Part shown: positions 33,256 through 42,369 of the stretch, piece after piece
Layout of the letters: each line of letters opens with the position of its first letter
How positions within the stretch are numbered: position 1 is the first letter of the stretch
Source: an uncultured Christensenella sp.
Lineage (GTDB): Bacteria; Bacillota; Clostridia; Christensenellales; UBA3700
Assembly: GCA_910579785.1 (NCBI GenBank)
Contig: CAJTVJ010000003.1
Span: forward strand, 59,480-123,479
Length of the DNA: 64,000 nt
Direction: 5' to 3'
Made by a program: the position numbers and the translations under genes
Notes under the pieces: model-generated
Told to the model about the DNA's origin: nothing
Seen by the model: only the letters and a program-made list of their open reading frames with translations
Databases searched by the model: none

Positions 33256-34674
33256 ATGAATAAGACGGCAAGGGTATTGGCAATAGATTTAGGAGCAAGT
33301 TCCGGCAGGGGCATCGTCTTTGAGCTTGACGGCGGCAAGTTGACGCAAAAGACGGTCCACCGTTTTCCCAACGGCGCGGTAGAGCGGGATGGCAAGCTGT
33401 ATTGGGATCTTGATATGCTGTATGCCGAGACCGTCACTGCAATAAAACTTGCCTGCCGCGAATGCGGAGAAATACATTCAGTCGGCATAGATACTTGGGG
33501 AGTCGACGTGGGTTACGTGGGCAAAGACGGAAGTGTTATGCGCGATGAATTTCGCAATTATCGCAACAAAGACAACGCTAAGGTCAGGACGTCTTTGAGC
33601 GAGGCGGAGAGAAGACGGCTCTTTGATATTTCCGGCATATCCGACAACGATTTCAACACGACGTATCAGCTCATTGCAAGGCGCAGGCAGGGCTTTGACT
33701 TTGACAATATCAGACATATCTTATTTACTCCCCAGCTTTTGGGATATATGCTCACAGGCGTTGCCGCAACAGAGCAGACGATCGCCTCGACAAGCGGTTT
33801 TTATACAAAAGACAATGGGTATGATAGAGGCTTTTTGAATAGTCTCGGCATAAAAAAAGAAGTGTTGCCCAATACAGTCGGCACTTGCGCTGTGATAGGG
33901 AATTTAAAAGGCGATATAGCGCAGGAATTGGGGATAGATTATCCGCTGCCGATAATCGCGTCGCCCGGTCACGACACCGCATGCGCTGTGATGGGAGTGC
34001 CGAGCAGGGAGGAATATCCGCTCTTTTTGAGCAGCGGCACTTGGTCGCTTTTCGGCGCGCTCAACGACAAGCCGATAAAGGACGAAAGGGCTTGGTCTTT
34101 TGGATATACCAACGAACTTGCATATGACGGCAAGGTGCGCTTTTTGCGCAACATAATGGGTATGTGGATAATACAGGAATGCCGACGTCAATGGATAGGC
34201 GAAGGTAAGGAGTTGGACTATCCTGAGATCGTAGAGCTGGCGAAAGAGAGCGAGGACAAAGGCGCGTTTATCGACGTCAACGACAACGAATTTTCACAGC
34301 CATGCAATATGGCTGATAAGGTCAAAGAGTACGTCTTTGCAAAGCAAGGCATATCGCTAGATAGCATAGGCGAGATAGCAAGATGCGTATACACGTCGCT
34401 TGCCAAGGCATATAAAGAGGCGTATGAGAGCATAACGTCGCTGACGGGCAGGCAGTATAAAAAGCTTTATATCATAGGCGGCGGAGCCAACAACGAATAC
34501 CTTGACCAAATAATTGCAGATACTCTTCAAATAGAGGTGTCGGCAGGACCGTCGGAAGCAAGCGCGCTGGGCAACGCGCTGGGGCAGTTTGTCGGGCTAA
34601 ACTTACTTGATAAGCAAGAGTTGAAAGACGTGATACTCGCCAATTACGACGTCAAGACTTTTTTGCCTAATTGA
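33256..34674 (+). CDS. FGGY carbohydrate kinase (L-fuculokinase/rhamnulokinase type)
   Basis: A 472-residue FGGY kinase. The phosphate-1 motif is AIDLGASSGRG, followed by the RhaB-like stretch HRFPNGAVERDGKLYWDLD and IHSVGIDTWGVDVGYV. The nucleotide-binding C-lobe has IIGGGANNEYLDQIIADTL and SAGPSEASALGNALGQ. By sequence it looks like a rhamnulokinase, but it lies two bases after the fucose aldolase in a fucI operon, so phosphorylation of L-fuculose is the more likely job. RhaB-type kinases are used for fuculose in several Firmicutes fucose operons. The frame opens three codons earlier at a GTG; the ATG at 33256 follows GGTGGTGAGA and is preferred. Confidence 0.88.
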   Translation: MNKTARVLAIDLGASSGRGIVFELDGGKLTQKTVHRFPNGAVERDGKLYWDLDMLYAETVTAIKLACRECGEIHSVGIDTWGVDVGYVGKDGSVMRDEFRNYRNKDNAKVRTSLSEAERRRLFDISGISDNDFNTTYQLIARRRQGFDFDNIRHILFTPQLLGYMLTGVAATEQTIASTSGFYTKDNGYDRGFLNSLGIKKEVLPNTVGTCAVIGNLKGDIAQELGIDYPLPIIASPGHDTACAVMGVPSREEYPLFLSSGTWSLFGALNDKPIKDERAWSFGYTNELAYDGKVRFLRNIMGMWIIQECRRQWIGEGKELDYPEIVELAKESEDKGAFIDVNDNEFSQPCNMADKVKEYVFAKQGISLDSIGEIARCVYTSLAKAYKEAYESITSLTGRQYKKLYIIGGGANNEYLDQIIADTLQIEVSAGPSEASALGNALGQFVGLNLLDKQELKDVILANYDVKTFLPN

Positions 34675-34693
34675 GGATGCGAGTCTAAAAATT

Positions 34694-34723
34694 ATCGGCG
34701 GTAAAAAATGCCGTCGATTTTTT
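34694..34723 (+). terminator. Terminator of the fucose operon
   Basis: A hairpin, ATCGGCGG / CCGTCGAT with one mismatch, followed by a run of six or more T. Confidence 0.7.
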
Positions 34724-34731
34724 ATTTGGTA

Positions 34732-34760
34732 TTGCAATCGACTTTTCAATATGTTATAAT
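34732..34760 (+). promoter_or_regulatory. Promoter of the lipoprotein pair
   Basis: TTGCAA (34732-34737), 17-base spacer, TATAAT (34755-34760). The start codon follows about 60 bases later. Confidence 0.65.
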
Positions 34761-34822
34761 ATTTATAGTGATAATGCTTTACGTCTTTTGCAGACTTTGA
34801 TCATATAATGGAGGGGGCTTAT

Positions 34823-35767
34823 ATGAAGAAAAGAGTTTTTTTGATTTTTTCTATGATATTTTTGATGGTTTGCGCAAGTATGTCTTTATTCGGCTGTCTA
34901 GGACCGAGACAAACCAAGCTGTCCATTAAGGATGTCTATCAATCTTCGTACGGCAGCATTATTTTGATAATAGAAAACGTTGAGGCGATAAAGCAGGACG
35001 ATAAGGTCGAGGTGTCACACAACGGCGGTATAACATGGAAAAGCGCTACTAAGGACGACGGAATTTATGGTGAATTTAATAATTTATACCGTTATAGTAA
35101 TGACGAACTTAAAGCCGGCAAGAACTATACTTTTGTTGCAAGAATCGCAGAGAATGAGCAATTAAAAGCCGGTAAAAGGTCCAATGCTGTCAAACTCAAA
35201 ACTAAAAAAGTGTTGGATTTAGATACTGTAAATTTGTTTGGAGAAACGATTGGAGATTTGATTTTACCAAATTATCACGGCTATTACGACCAATACCTTC
35301 TCTTAGATAAGGGCGAGAGTTTAAGGATTGACAAATATGAGTATTACTATGAAGAAAACGGCAAGATGAAAGAGAAGATATCCGAAGACGATTATAAGCT
35401 TGATTTTGAATATTACGTTGTTGATAAGGAGTACGCTTTACAAAAATACAGAAAACACGTGGAAGAATTTTTAGATGTAGAGAATAACGCCAATCAACAA
35501 GATTACGAAATTACTTTGGCGGAAATGGCGGCGTTATTTATGAGCGTTGATATGTCTATAAGCGACTATGCTCCCGTAGTATGGCGCGATTATGATTGGG
35601 AAAAAGGAATAGAAAAAGACGAAGAATTTAATAAGGCTGTCTTTTTGAACGGTCAAGATCCTTCGGAATTTGCATACGTCATTATGCGAATAAAAGCAAA
35701 CGTGGACACGCTGGCGTCGAATATGATAATTTTGCCGGTAGAACTCGATGCTGATTACGCGCAGTAG
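34823..35767 (+). CDS. Lipoprotein of unknown function (paralogue 1)
   Basis: A 314-residue protein with an N-terminal signal and lipobox (SLFGC, Cys near residue 24), so it should be anchored to the outer face of the membrane. A beta-sandwich-like segment follows, with EVSHNGGITWKSAT near 60-75 and NYTFVARIAENEQLKAGKRSN, which resembles a fibronectin-III-like fold by eye. The C-terminal half is acidic and Tyr-rich. The same layout, including HNGG(I/K)TW and LKAGK, is found in the next gene. The ATG at 34823 is favoured because GGAGGGGG precedes it; an upstream in-frame ATG contains that site. Function unknown. Confidence 0.8.
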   Translation: MKKRVFLIFSMIFLMVCASMSLFGCLGPRQTKLSIKDVYQSSYGSIILIIENVEAIKQDDKVEVSHNGGITWKSATKDDGIYGEFNNLYRYSNDELKAGKNYTFVARIAENEQLKAGKRSNAVKLKTKKVLDLDTVNLFGETIGDLILPNYHGYYDQYLLLDKGESLRIDKYEYYYEENGKMKEKISEDDYKLDFEYYVVDKEYALQKYRKHVEEFLDVENNANQQDYEITLAEMAALFMSVDMSISDYAPVVWRDYDWEKGIEKDEEFNKAVFLNGQDPSEFAYVIMRIKANVDTLASNMIILPVELDADYAQ

Positions 35768-35779
35768 GGGGAAAGAAAA

Positions 35780-36829
35780 ATGAAAAAGAAGGCGATATTT
35801 TTGACGGCGTTTACAATGCTTGTATGTCTTTGCGCCACGATGTTTTCGGGATGTCTTATGATGTTGCATATAGGCAAAGATATTTTCTTTGATAAAGATA
35901 AGGATAATGAGAATGAATCTCGGCGACACGAAACTTTGCAGCTTGGCGACGTTTTGCAGGCGCTAGACGGGAATTTGTTGCTTGACATATCAAATACTTA
36001 TTACATTGGGCTGAAAGAGGATCGCAAAGTTGAGATCACTTTGAACGGCGGCAAGACTTGGCAAGCCGCTGTGTGCAAATATCAAGGTTTTGATTATCCG
36101 TATGATTATTATTACGAGCCGCAAAGAGAAGATTACGGCAAAGAATGCAATATTGCAGTCCGTGTCGCAAAAGACGGCGAGTATTTGGCAGGCAAAGCGT
36201 CAAATTATCTTAAATACAAAATCAAAAAGCCAAGCGGATTTGACGTTGAAGATATAGGCGGTCAGCGAGATATTTTTATGACAAAGACCGAGCTGTCAGC
36301 CGGTCAGTACGTCTTTTCGGCGCAAGACGGCAGACTTGTCCTCAATAAGTACGTCAAGGGCGAAAACGGCGAATTAAAGATGCAGCCTTTGGCAGAAAAT
36401 GAAAAGGACTTTGAATATCAAATACTCGATGTGAAAAGGGCGATAGAAGAAATGGAATTTGTCAGATCATATATGGAAGACCATGAGCTTTACTATGAGT
36501 ATTTTGACAACTTGCGCGAATACTATGACTTTTTAGATACTGCTGTTGTCACGCTGATGTATTTTACGATGACAAGTGAAGATTTCTTAGATTATAAAGA
36601 CGTGGTATATCACGAAGAGTGGAAGGATTACGATCGTAACAACGGCATATCAAATGACGTATATCAAAAGGGAATTATAAGCGATTTTAAAATTGGTTTT
36701 GACGAAGATGAGGATATCACAGATATTACTCGCGTTGGCAGTATGGTATGCGTGTTGATAAGGACGAAGGGAGATAGCATGACGTTGGAGTCTAAGTGCG
36801 CGGTTGCTTTTGTCGAGCTTAATGAATAA
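35780..36829 (+). CDS. Lipoprotein of unknown function (paralogue 2)
   Basis: A 349-residue lipoprotein with signal peptide and lipobox (MFSGC). It is a tandem paralogue of the preceding gene: DRKVEITLNGGKTWQAA aligns with the first copy's KVEVSHNGGITWKSA, and the late ISDYAPVVWRDYDWEKGI-type motif matches YKDVVYHEEWKDYDRNNGI here. It adds a charged stretch after the lipid anchor (FDKDKDNENESRRH). It starts 12 bases after the first gene with GGGGGAAAG as ribosome binding site. Role unknown; a solute-binding or surface-structural function is possible. Confidence 0.8.
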   Translation: MKKKAIFLTAFTMLVCLCATMFSGCLMMLHIGKDIFFDKDKDNENESRRHETLQLGDVLQALDGNLLLDISNTYYIGLKEDRKVEITLNGGKTWQAAVCKYQGFDYPYDYYYEPQREDYGKECNIAVRVAKDGEYLAGKASNYLKYKIKKPSGFDVEDIGGQRDIFMTKTELSAGQYVFSAQDGRLVLNKYVKGENGELKMQPLAENEKDFEYQILDVKRAIEEMEFVRSYMEDHELYYEYFDNLREYYDFLDTAVVTLMYFTMTSEDFLDYKDVVYHEEWKDYDRNNGISNDVYQKGIISDFKIGFDEDEDITDITRVGSMVCVLIRTKGDSMTLESKCAVAFVELNE

Positions 36830-36845
36830 GTGGGCTGTATAATTA

Positions 36846-37577
36846 TTACGAAAGATCGTTTATATAAGGCGCGACAATTCTTGCGACCTGTTCATAGCCC
36901 CTATGCGTCAGGTGCAGTCCGTCCTTTGAATATATGTTTTTGAGATTGCCGCTACTATCTTTGAGATGGGAATTGACGTCTATATATATGCACCCCTTTT
37001 CTTGACATACTTGATAGATATAGTCGTTGGCAAGCGAGATATTTTCATTTGTTCTGCTATATACTTTGTTTAAGAAAGTCGGCTTTCTTATCGAATTGAC
37101 GGGATATATCGACTGCACGTATATTTTGCAATTAGGAAGTTTGTCTTGTGTGATTTCAATTATTTTGTTTATATTGTCCGCGACTTGTCTCGGCGTGACG
37201 TCTCTGTCGAGGTCGTTGGTGCCGCCCAATATTATCAATTTTTGCGGCGATATCGATATGACGTTGCTTTCCAATCTGTCGAGCATACCTTGGGTGCTGT
37301 CTCCCGATATACCTCTGTTTACCGCGCCAAGCGTAGGGTAATACTTGTCCAGATTGCACATTTCGGTGATAGAATCTCCCAAGAAAATCACTCTGCCGTG
37401 CTCAACGTCGGCATTTGCATTGGCGTATGACGCGGCTTTTTTATCCTTATCTTTGAGCATCGTCACGCCGTTTGCTCCGTATATCACAAAATATGACGAC
37501 ACGACAATAATGACCACAATAGCTATTGTCGCCAATACGGTAAGCAGCGAATGATATATTTTTTTGTCGTATCCCAT
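36846..37577 (-). CDS. Membrane-anchored SGNH/GDSL hydrolase
   Basis: A 243-residue protein with an N-terminal membrane anchor (about 12-33) and an extracellular SGNH hydrolase domain. Block I is FLGDSITE (catalytic Ser), block II has the Gly in NRGISGDST, block III is GGTND (Asn), and block V is DGLHLTHRG with Asp and His. The family includes esterases acting on acylated glycans and lipids; deacetylation of sialic acids or other acylated sugars is plausible here but inferred only from neighbours. The open frame begins 19 codons upstream, but AAGGAG lies right before the ATG at 37577. It converges with the lipoprotein gene. Confidence 0.88.
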   Translation of the reverse strand: MGYDKKIYHSLLTVLATIAIVVIIVVSSYFVIYGANGVTMLKDKDKKAASYANANADVEHGRVIFLGDSITEMCNLDKYYPTLGAVNRGISGDSTQGMLDRLESNVISISPQKLIILGGTNDLDRDVTPRQVADNINKIIEITQDKLPNCKIYVQSIYPVNSIRKPTFLNKVYSRTNENISLANDYIYQVCQEKGCIYIDVNSHLKDSSGNLKNIYSKDGLHLTHRGYEQVARIVAPYINDLS

Positions 37578-37670
37578 ATTATTCTCCTTAATCATAGTAT
37601 TCCATTTTATCGCATTAGTAAATAGCAAAAACAAAGAAATTACATTATTTACAAAAATTATACTTTACTT

Positions 37671-37700
37671 TTGACTTTTTAGGATACTAGGTGTTACAAT
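37671..37700 (+). promoter_or_regulatory. Probable promoter of rsmI
   Basis: TTGACT (37671-37676), 18-base spacer, TACAAT (37695-37700); this predicts a leader of ~120 bases. Confidence 0.55.
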
Positions 37701-37727
37701 ATTTAAAGATATTTATTAAAGTTGATT

Positions 37728-37777
37728 GCGCCGTAATTGGGAGTTTTACTAAAAACTTGATGAGTATTTTTACGGCG
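37728..37777 (+). promoter_or_regulatory. Nested hairpin in the rsmI leader
   Basis: An outer stem CGCCGTAA / TTACGGCG (37729-37736 with 37770-37777) encloses an inner stem AGTTTT / AAAACT. It is followed by TCTTTGAGTTTTT, so it could act as an attenuator. Confidence 0.4.
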
Positions 37778-37827
37778 TCTTTGAGTTTTTGACAGATATT
37801 ATTGATAATATAAAGATAGGAGCATTT

Positions 37828-38643
37828 ATGGCAAAATTAAATCTTGTCGGCACGCCGATAGGCAATCTAGGCGACATTACGTTGAGAGCTTTGGAGACGT
37901 TGAGAACTGTCGACGTGATAGCATGCGAAGATACTCGGCATTCTCTCAGACTTCTCAATTTTTATCAGATAAAAAAACCTCTTATTGCCTGTCACAAGTT
38001 CAACGAGAGGGAGAGCGTGGACAAAATATGCGCTTTGATAGAGGCGGGCAAGGAAGTTGCGCTTATCACCGACGCGGGTATGCCGTGCATTTCCGACCCG
38101 GGCGCGATACTCGTCAACGAATTGATATCGCGAGGCGTTGAGATTACAGTTGTGCCAGGGGCTACGGCTGTGACAAGCGCGATTGCGCTCAGCGGTATAT
38201 GTCAGCCGATATTTACTTTTATTGGATTTTTGCCGACCAAGAATAAGGACAGACTTGCGCTTTTGACGCCGTTTAAGGACGTCAAGACATCGCTGGTGTT
38301 CTATTCGTCTCCGTATGACGTCAACAAAGATATAGCTTATCTCTATTCCGTGCTGGGCGATAGAGAACTGCATATCGTGAGAGAGTTGACAAAGATACAC
38401 GAAGAGCATATCTCGACTACGCTTTCGCGCGCAGAGTTGGAATCGCCCAAAGGGGAATACGTGCTTATTGTAGAGTGCGCCAAAGAAGAGCGGCAGCCCA
38501 AACAGAGTGTAAGCATAGAGCGGCAGCTGTGTGAGTTGCTCGATAGCGGTATGGATAAAAAAGAGGCTATAAAACAAGTCGCCAAGTCCAATAATCTAAC
38601 AAAAGACGAAGTGTATAAAGTGGCTTTGAGTATGAAAAAATAG
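37828..38643 (+). CDS. rsmI: 16S rRNA (cytidine-1402-2'-O) methyltransferase
   Basis: A 271-residue SAM-dependent methyltransferase of the tetrapyrrole-methylase fold, which 2'-O-methylates C1402 in the 16S rRNA decoding centre. Clear family motifs are LVGTPIGNLGDITLRALETL at the start, ACEDTRHSLRLL, the SAM-binding ITDAGMPCISDPGA and VVPGATAVTSAIALSG, and FIGFLPTK. The open frame extends 13 codons upstream, but AGGAG precedes the ATG at 37828 and the protein starts as in other RsmI sequences. Single-gene unit. Confidence 0.95.
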   Translation: MAKLNLVGTPIGNLGDITLRALETLRTVDVIACEDTRHSLRLLNFYQIKKPLIACHKFNERESVDKICALIEAGKEVALITDAGMPCISDPGAILVNELISRGVEITVVPGATAVTSAIALSGICQPIFTFIGFLPTKNKDRLALLTPFKDVKTSLVFYSSPYDVNKDIAYLYSVLGDRELHIVRELTKIHEEHISTTLSRAELESPKGEYVLIVECAKEERQPKQSVSIERQLCELLDSGMDKKEAIKQVAKSNNLTKDEVYKVALSMKK

Positions 38644-38681
38644 CGGTTATACGTCGAATAAAAATAAATAATCGACAGGTG

Positions 38682-38710
38682 TTGACTTTTGGAATTTAAT
38701 CTTATATAAT
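38682..38710 (+). promoter_or_regulatory. Promoter of the TetR gene
   Basis: TTGACT (38682-38687), 17-base spacer, TATAAT (38705-38710). The ATG at 38725 lies only 14 bases after the -10 box, leaving a leader of about 8 bases with no Shine-Dalgarno site. Confidence 0.75.
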
Positions 38711-38724
38711 AAAATCAGAAAAAT

Positions 38725-39303
38725 ATGGAAACAAAAAGTCAATATAAAAGCGCAATAAGATCGAGAAAACTCATCAAGAATGCTTTTTCCCGTCTTTTGC
38801 AGAAGAAAGATTTCGAGAAGATAACAGTAACTGAGATAGTCAAGCTGTCGGGGCTCAACAGAGGCACCTTCTATGCGCATTACAGCAATGTCGTCGACGT
38901 GCTTGAAGAGATAGAAAGGGAAGTGACCGACAAGATACTCTCGCTTTTTTCGTCATACAAATCGCAGATAATAGAAAACCCTGCGCCTTTTTTACACGAC
39001 ATAGCGGAGTTTTTGCAAAAAGACTATGATTTTTATAAGAGACTTATTTGCGCAAAAGTCGGCGAAAACTTTATAGACAAGCTCAAAGAGTTTTTTGTAA
39101 GCACGGTTATAGAGGAGATAGCAAGCGACGACATGCAAGATAAGGGCAAATTTGTGCTTGTCGTGAGATTTTATACCAACGGCTTTGCCACGATGTACGT
39201 CGACGTATTCAAGGGCAAACTCAACGTGACTTTGGATGAGTTGACAAAGATGATGGGCGAGATAATAGCCGTAGGTATCGGCGAATATAAGATAGGCAAA
39301 TAA
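38725..39303 (+). CDS. TetR-family transcriptional regulator
   Basis: A 192-residue regulator. The N-terminal ~50 residues are a TetR HTH: SRKLIKNAFSRLLQKKDFEKITVTEIVKLSGLNRGTFYAHYSNV, with the recognition helix at NRGTFYAHY. The C-terminal domain is helical as expected for ligand binding; its variety resembles the TetR_C groups of Firmicutes. It lies 64 bases upstream of the GH110-like gene on the same strand and probably regulates that gene and the following oxidoreductase. Near-leaderless message. Confidence 0.9.
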   Translation: METKSQYKSAIRSRKLIKNAFSRLLQKKDFEKITVTEIVKLSGLNRGTFYAHYSNVVDVLEEIEREVTDKILSLFSSYKSQIIENPAPFLHDIAEFLQKDYDFYKRLICAKVGENFIDKLKEFFVSTVIEEIASDDMQDKGKFVLVVRFYTNGFATMYVDVFKGKLNVTLDELTKMMGEIIAVGIGEYKIGK

Positions 39304-39367
39304 AATATCTAAAATAAGAATATATTATACAGATAATACTAAAAGCTTCAAAGCGGAGGATCATTTT

Positions 39368-41005
39368 ATGAATTACGAAGGCAGATCATACGATATAAAA
39401 GTTGGCGAGGACGTCACCAATCCGTTGCAGAAGGCGCTCACCGAGCTTGAAAACGTTGAGGGCGAAAAGACGCTTGTATTGGAGAAGGGAGAGTATCACA
39501 TATATTACAACAAGGTGTGTTCTAAGAATCTCTTTATTACCAACACGGTCGGCGACAGGCAGTGGAGAAGGGGTACGGTACCTCACAAAAATAAGATAGG
39601 TATATGGCTTGAAAATCAAAAGGACTTGACGATAGACGGCAACGGCTGCGAATTTGTCATTCACGGACAGATGACGAATATAGGCGTGGTCAACTGCAAA
39701 AACGTCACGTTGAAAAACTTTTCTATAAGAGTAGAAAATCCCGATATGCACGAGCTTAAAGTCATAGACGTGGGCAAGACGCATATAGACTTTGAGATAG
39801 ACAAAGAGTCGAGATACAACAGGCGCGGCGCAATACATTATTTTGTCGGCGAGGACTATCAGCATAAATTCAAAAGAGAGCGTTACGGCTGGTGGTACGG
39901 ATTTATCGCCGCAGGCGACGACAATAAGATAGTGCGCAGGGGCAATCCTCTTTTGAGGACTTGGCTGATAAAGGACATCGAGCCCCACAAGATAAGGGCG
40001 AGATATATAATCAAAGCGCCAAGCTTTAAGGTGGGCGACAGATTTTATATCTTTGAACATTTGAGAAGATACAACGGCATTTTCGTCGACAGAAGCATAG
40101 ACGTCACGCTTGACAACGTCAACCAGCATTTCAATTACGGATTGGCGTACGTGGCGCAGGATTGCGAAAATCTTGCGATAAATAATTGCAAATTTGCGCC
40201 TCGCAGCGACAGCTCCAAGCTGATGATATCTGCGGCTGACTTCGTGCATATATGTTCGTGCCGAGGCAAGGTGGATATAAAGGACAGCGAGTTTGTCGGT
40301 GCAGGCGACGATATGCTCAACGTACACGGCATACACTTTATAATTTCTAAGGTAAAAGAAGATTGCATAGAGGTGCGCTTCCGCCATCACCAGACTCACG
40401 GCTTCAATCCTTTGAGGGTGGGAGACGAGATAGCATTTGTAGACGTCTCTTCGCTTTTAGAGCGCGGCAAAGCTAAGATAGTCGAATCAAAGCTTGTCAA
40501 CGAGACTACTATAAGGCTCAAACTTGACGATATGTCCAATGCCGTGAGCGGCGACGCTATTGAAAACAAATCGGCTGTGCCAGACGTGAATTTTCAGCAC
40601 AACTATATGTCGAGGATAATCACCAGAGGCGTGCTTATGACGAGCGGCGGCAAGGTGAAGATAGTAGATAATAATTTTGACAATACGTCTATGCACTCGA
40701 TATTGATATCCGACGACGCCAAGTATTGGTATGAGAGCGGTCCTGTCAACGATGTGGAAATCGCGCGCAACAGGTTTGGCAAAGTCGAAGGCTACAACGT
40801 GCAGGTCATGCCGGAAAACACCGTGCACAATGCGCCTGTGCACAACAACATAAGTATACACGACAACGTGATTGAGAGCGGAGAGGAAGGCGGATTTTAT
40901 TTTAAGTCGGCAGGCAACGTCGTACTTGACAACAACACCTCCGACAAGCCTTTGAGAATTGAGGTCATCGACTCCGACGTCACGGTGGACGGCGTAAAAA
41001 AATAA
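39368..41005 (+). CDS. GH110-like alpha-1,3-galactosidase (parallel beta-helix)
   Basis: A 545-residue right-handed parallel beta-helix protein. It has the features I associate with GH110 alpha-1,3-galactosidases, which remove the terminal alpha-galactose of blood-group-B and linear alpha-Gal structures: SAADFVHICSCRGKVDIKDS, then GAGDDMLNVHG, with the conserved acidic pair in GDDMLNVHG, and the later SMHSILISDD repeats. There is no signal peptide, so it would act in the cytoplasm on imported oligosaccharides. The ribosome binding site is CGGAGGA. It follows a TetR regulator and overlaps the next gene by one base (TAATG). GH110 is the best match; other polygalacturonase-fold families are the alternative. 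Confidence 0.75.
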   Translation: MNYEGRSYDIKVGEDVTNPLQKALTELENVEGEKTLVLEKGEYHIYYNKVCSKNLFITNTVGDRQWRRGTVPHKNKIGIWLENQKDLTIDGNGCEFVIHGQMTNIGVVNCKNVTLKNFSIRVENPDMHELKVIDVGKTHIDFEIDKESRYNRRGAIHYFVGEDYQHKFKRERYGWWYGFIAAGDDNKIVRRGNPLLRTWLIKDIEPHKIRARYIIKAPSFKVGDRFYIFEHLRRYNGIFVDRSIDVTLDNVNQHFNYGLAYVAQDCENLAINNCKFAPRSDSSKLMISAADFVHICSCRGKVDIKDSEFVGAGDDMLNVHGIHFIISKVKEDCIEVRFRHHQTHGFNPLRVGDEIAFVDVSSLLERGKAKIVESKLVNETTIRLKLDDMSNAVSGDAIENKSAVPDVNFQHNYMSRIITRGVLMTSGGKVKIVDNNFDNTSMHSILISDDAKYWYESGPVNDVEIARNRFGKVEGYNVQVMPENTVHNAPVHNNISIHDNVIESGEEGGFYFKSAGNVVLDNNTSDKPLRIEVIDSDVTVDGVKK

Positions 41006-42204
41006 TGAAACTCTTTGAAGAATGCTTTGTAGGCAAAGTCAAGTTAAAAAACAGGCTCATCCGTTCGGCGACGCACGACGGGCTTGCCGATATTGACGGC
41101 GGACCGAGCGAAGAGCTGATCCGCAAATATCAGTTTTTGGCAAAGAGTGAAGTGGGATGTATCATCGCAGGATACGCCATCGTCAGCAAAGAAGGATCGT
41201 CGTCATATCCCAGATGTCTCGCTTTTTACGGCGATACGGTGGGCGAAAAATACAAAAGACTTACTGACGCGGTGCACGAATATTCCACTCCTATAATAGC
41301 TCAGCTTGCGCACTGCGGACGGCAGACGTCGAGCAAAGTCATCGGCATGAAAAAAATCGCGCCCAGCGCAAAGAGACATTTGTTTTATCCCGACAAGGCT
41401 AAGCAAATGACCGTAGATGATATTAACAGAGTAGAAGACGATTTTGCCGAGGCGATATACAAAGCAAAGCAATACGGTTTTGACGGCGCGCAGATACATT
41501 TGGCGCACGGCTACCTTCTGCACGACTTTATATCTGCCAACGGCAACAGGCGCAAAGACGAATACGGCAAAGATATACTCGGCAGGTGTCTTATTATCAA
41601 GCGTATATTGCAAAAGGCGAGAGCAAAGGCAGGCGATTTTCCTATATGGGTCAAGCTTTCTGCGACGGACAAGCGCAGAAGAGGCATGCGCATAGGATAT
41701 GCGATAGAGGTGTGCAGACTTCTCAAAGAATATGGTGTAGACGCGGTGGAAGTGTCTTGCGGAAGCGTGCAGGACGGCATGAATACCATGCGTTCTAAAC
41801 GTCTGCCTATGGACGCGGTCTTTAAGTATAGAGAGCCTGTCGCAAGTATGCCAAAAGCATTAAAAAAGATGTGCTTGGCAGGGGCGAAGCTGGTCAATCC
41901 GCTCATTCCTCAGCCCCGGCCGCTCACTATGTTTAACTTTCCGTCGGCGCGTCAGATAAAGAAGGCTGTCGATATGGACTTGATACTTGTCGGCGGAGTG
42001 GCGAATGTCGACGATATGAAAGCTGCGATAGATAGCGGAATAAAGGCGGTGTCTATGTGCCGTCCGTTTATCTGCGAGCCTAATTTCGCCAAAAAACTCA
42101 AAGAGGGCAAGACGACTAAAAGTCAATGCGTGATGTGCAATTACTGCGGACTTGTCATAGAAAAAGAGCCGACCAAGTGTCTGCTTGGCAAAATCAAAAA
42201 ATGA
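41005..42204 (+). CDS. Old-yellow-enzyme-type NADH:flavin oxidoreductase with C-terminal Cys cluster
   Basis: A 399-residue FMN TIM-barrel protein of the OYE family. The motifs are LKNRLIRSATHDGLAD at the start, IIAQLAHCGRQ, the substrate-binding QIHLAHGYLLHDFIS with HxxH, NRRKDEYG, and the phosphate-binding LVGGVANVDD near the end. The last 30 residues hold CVMCNYCG and a further Cys, like the 4Fe-4S site of 2,4-dienoyl-CoA reductases, but the NAD(P)-binding domain that follows in those enzymes is absent, so electrons must come from another protein. It is coupled to the GH110-like gene. Substrate unknown. Confidence 0.87.
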   Translation: MKLFEECFVGKVKLKNRLIRSATHDGLADIDGGPSEELIRKYQFLAKSEVGCIIAGYAIVSKEGSSSYPRCLAFYGDTVGEKYKRLTDAVHEYSTPIIAQLAHCGRQTSSKVIGMKKIAPSAKRHLFYPDKAKQMTVDDINRVEDDFAEAIYKAKQYGFDGAQIHLAHGYLLHDFISANGNRRKDEYGKDILGRCLIIKRILQKARAKAGDFPIWVKLSATDKRRRGMRIGYAIEVCRLLKEYGVDAVEVSCGSVQDGMNTMRSKRLPMDAVFKYREPVASMPKALKKMCLAGAKLVNPLIPQPRPLTMFNFPSARQIKKAVDMDLILVGGVANVDDMKAAIDSGIKAVSMCRPFICEPNFAKKLKEGKTTKSQCVMCNYCGLVIEKEPTKCLLGKIKK

Positions 42205-42302
42205 CGATTTCTTTTGCTCCGACTTTGAACAATTTTGACATAGAATTGAAAGTAGCAAAACGATAAATTTTTCGGTTGGCAAACGACGGTAGGATAATTA
42301 TC

Positions 42303-42334
42303 AAAGGGCAGGGAGCAAAACCTTGTCCTTTTTT
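42303..42334 (+). terminator. Terminator after the flavin oxidoreductase
   Basis: An imperfect stem, AAAGGGCAGG / CCTTGTCCTTT, followed by TTTTG. Confidence 0.55.
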
Positions 42335-42340
42335 GTCGTA

Positions 42341-42369
42341 TTGCCGATATTGACTTGACTTTATATAAT
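42341..42369 (+). promoter_or_regulatory. Promoter of fhs
   Basis: TTGCCG (42341-42346), 17-base spacer, TATAAT (42364-42369). Confidence 0.55.
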
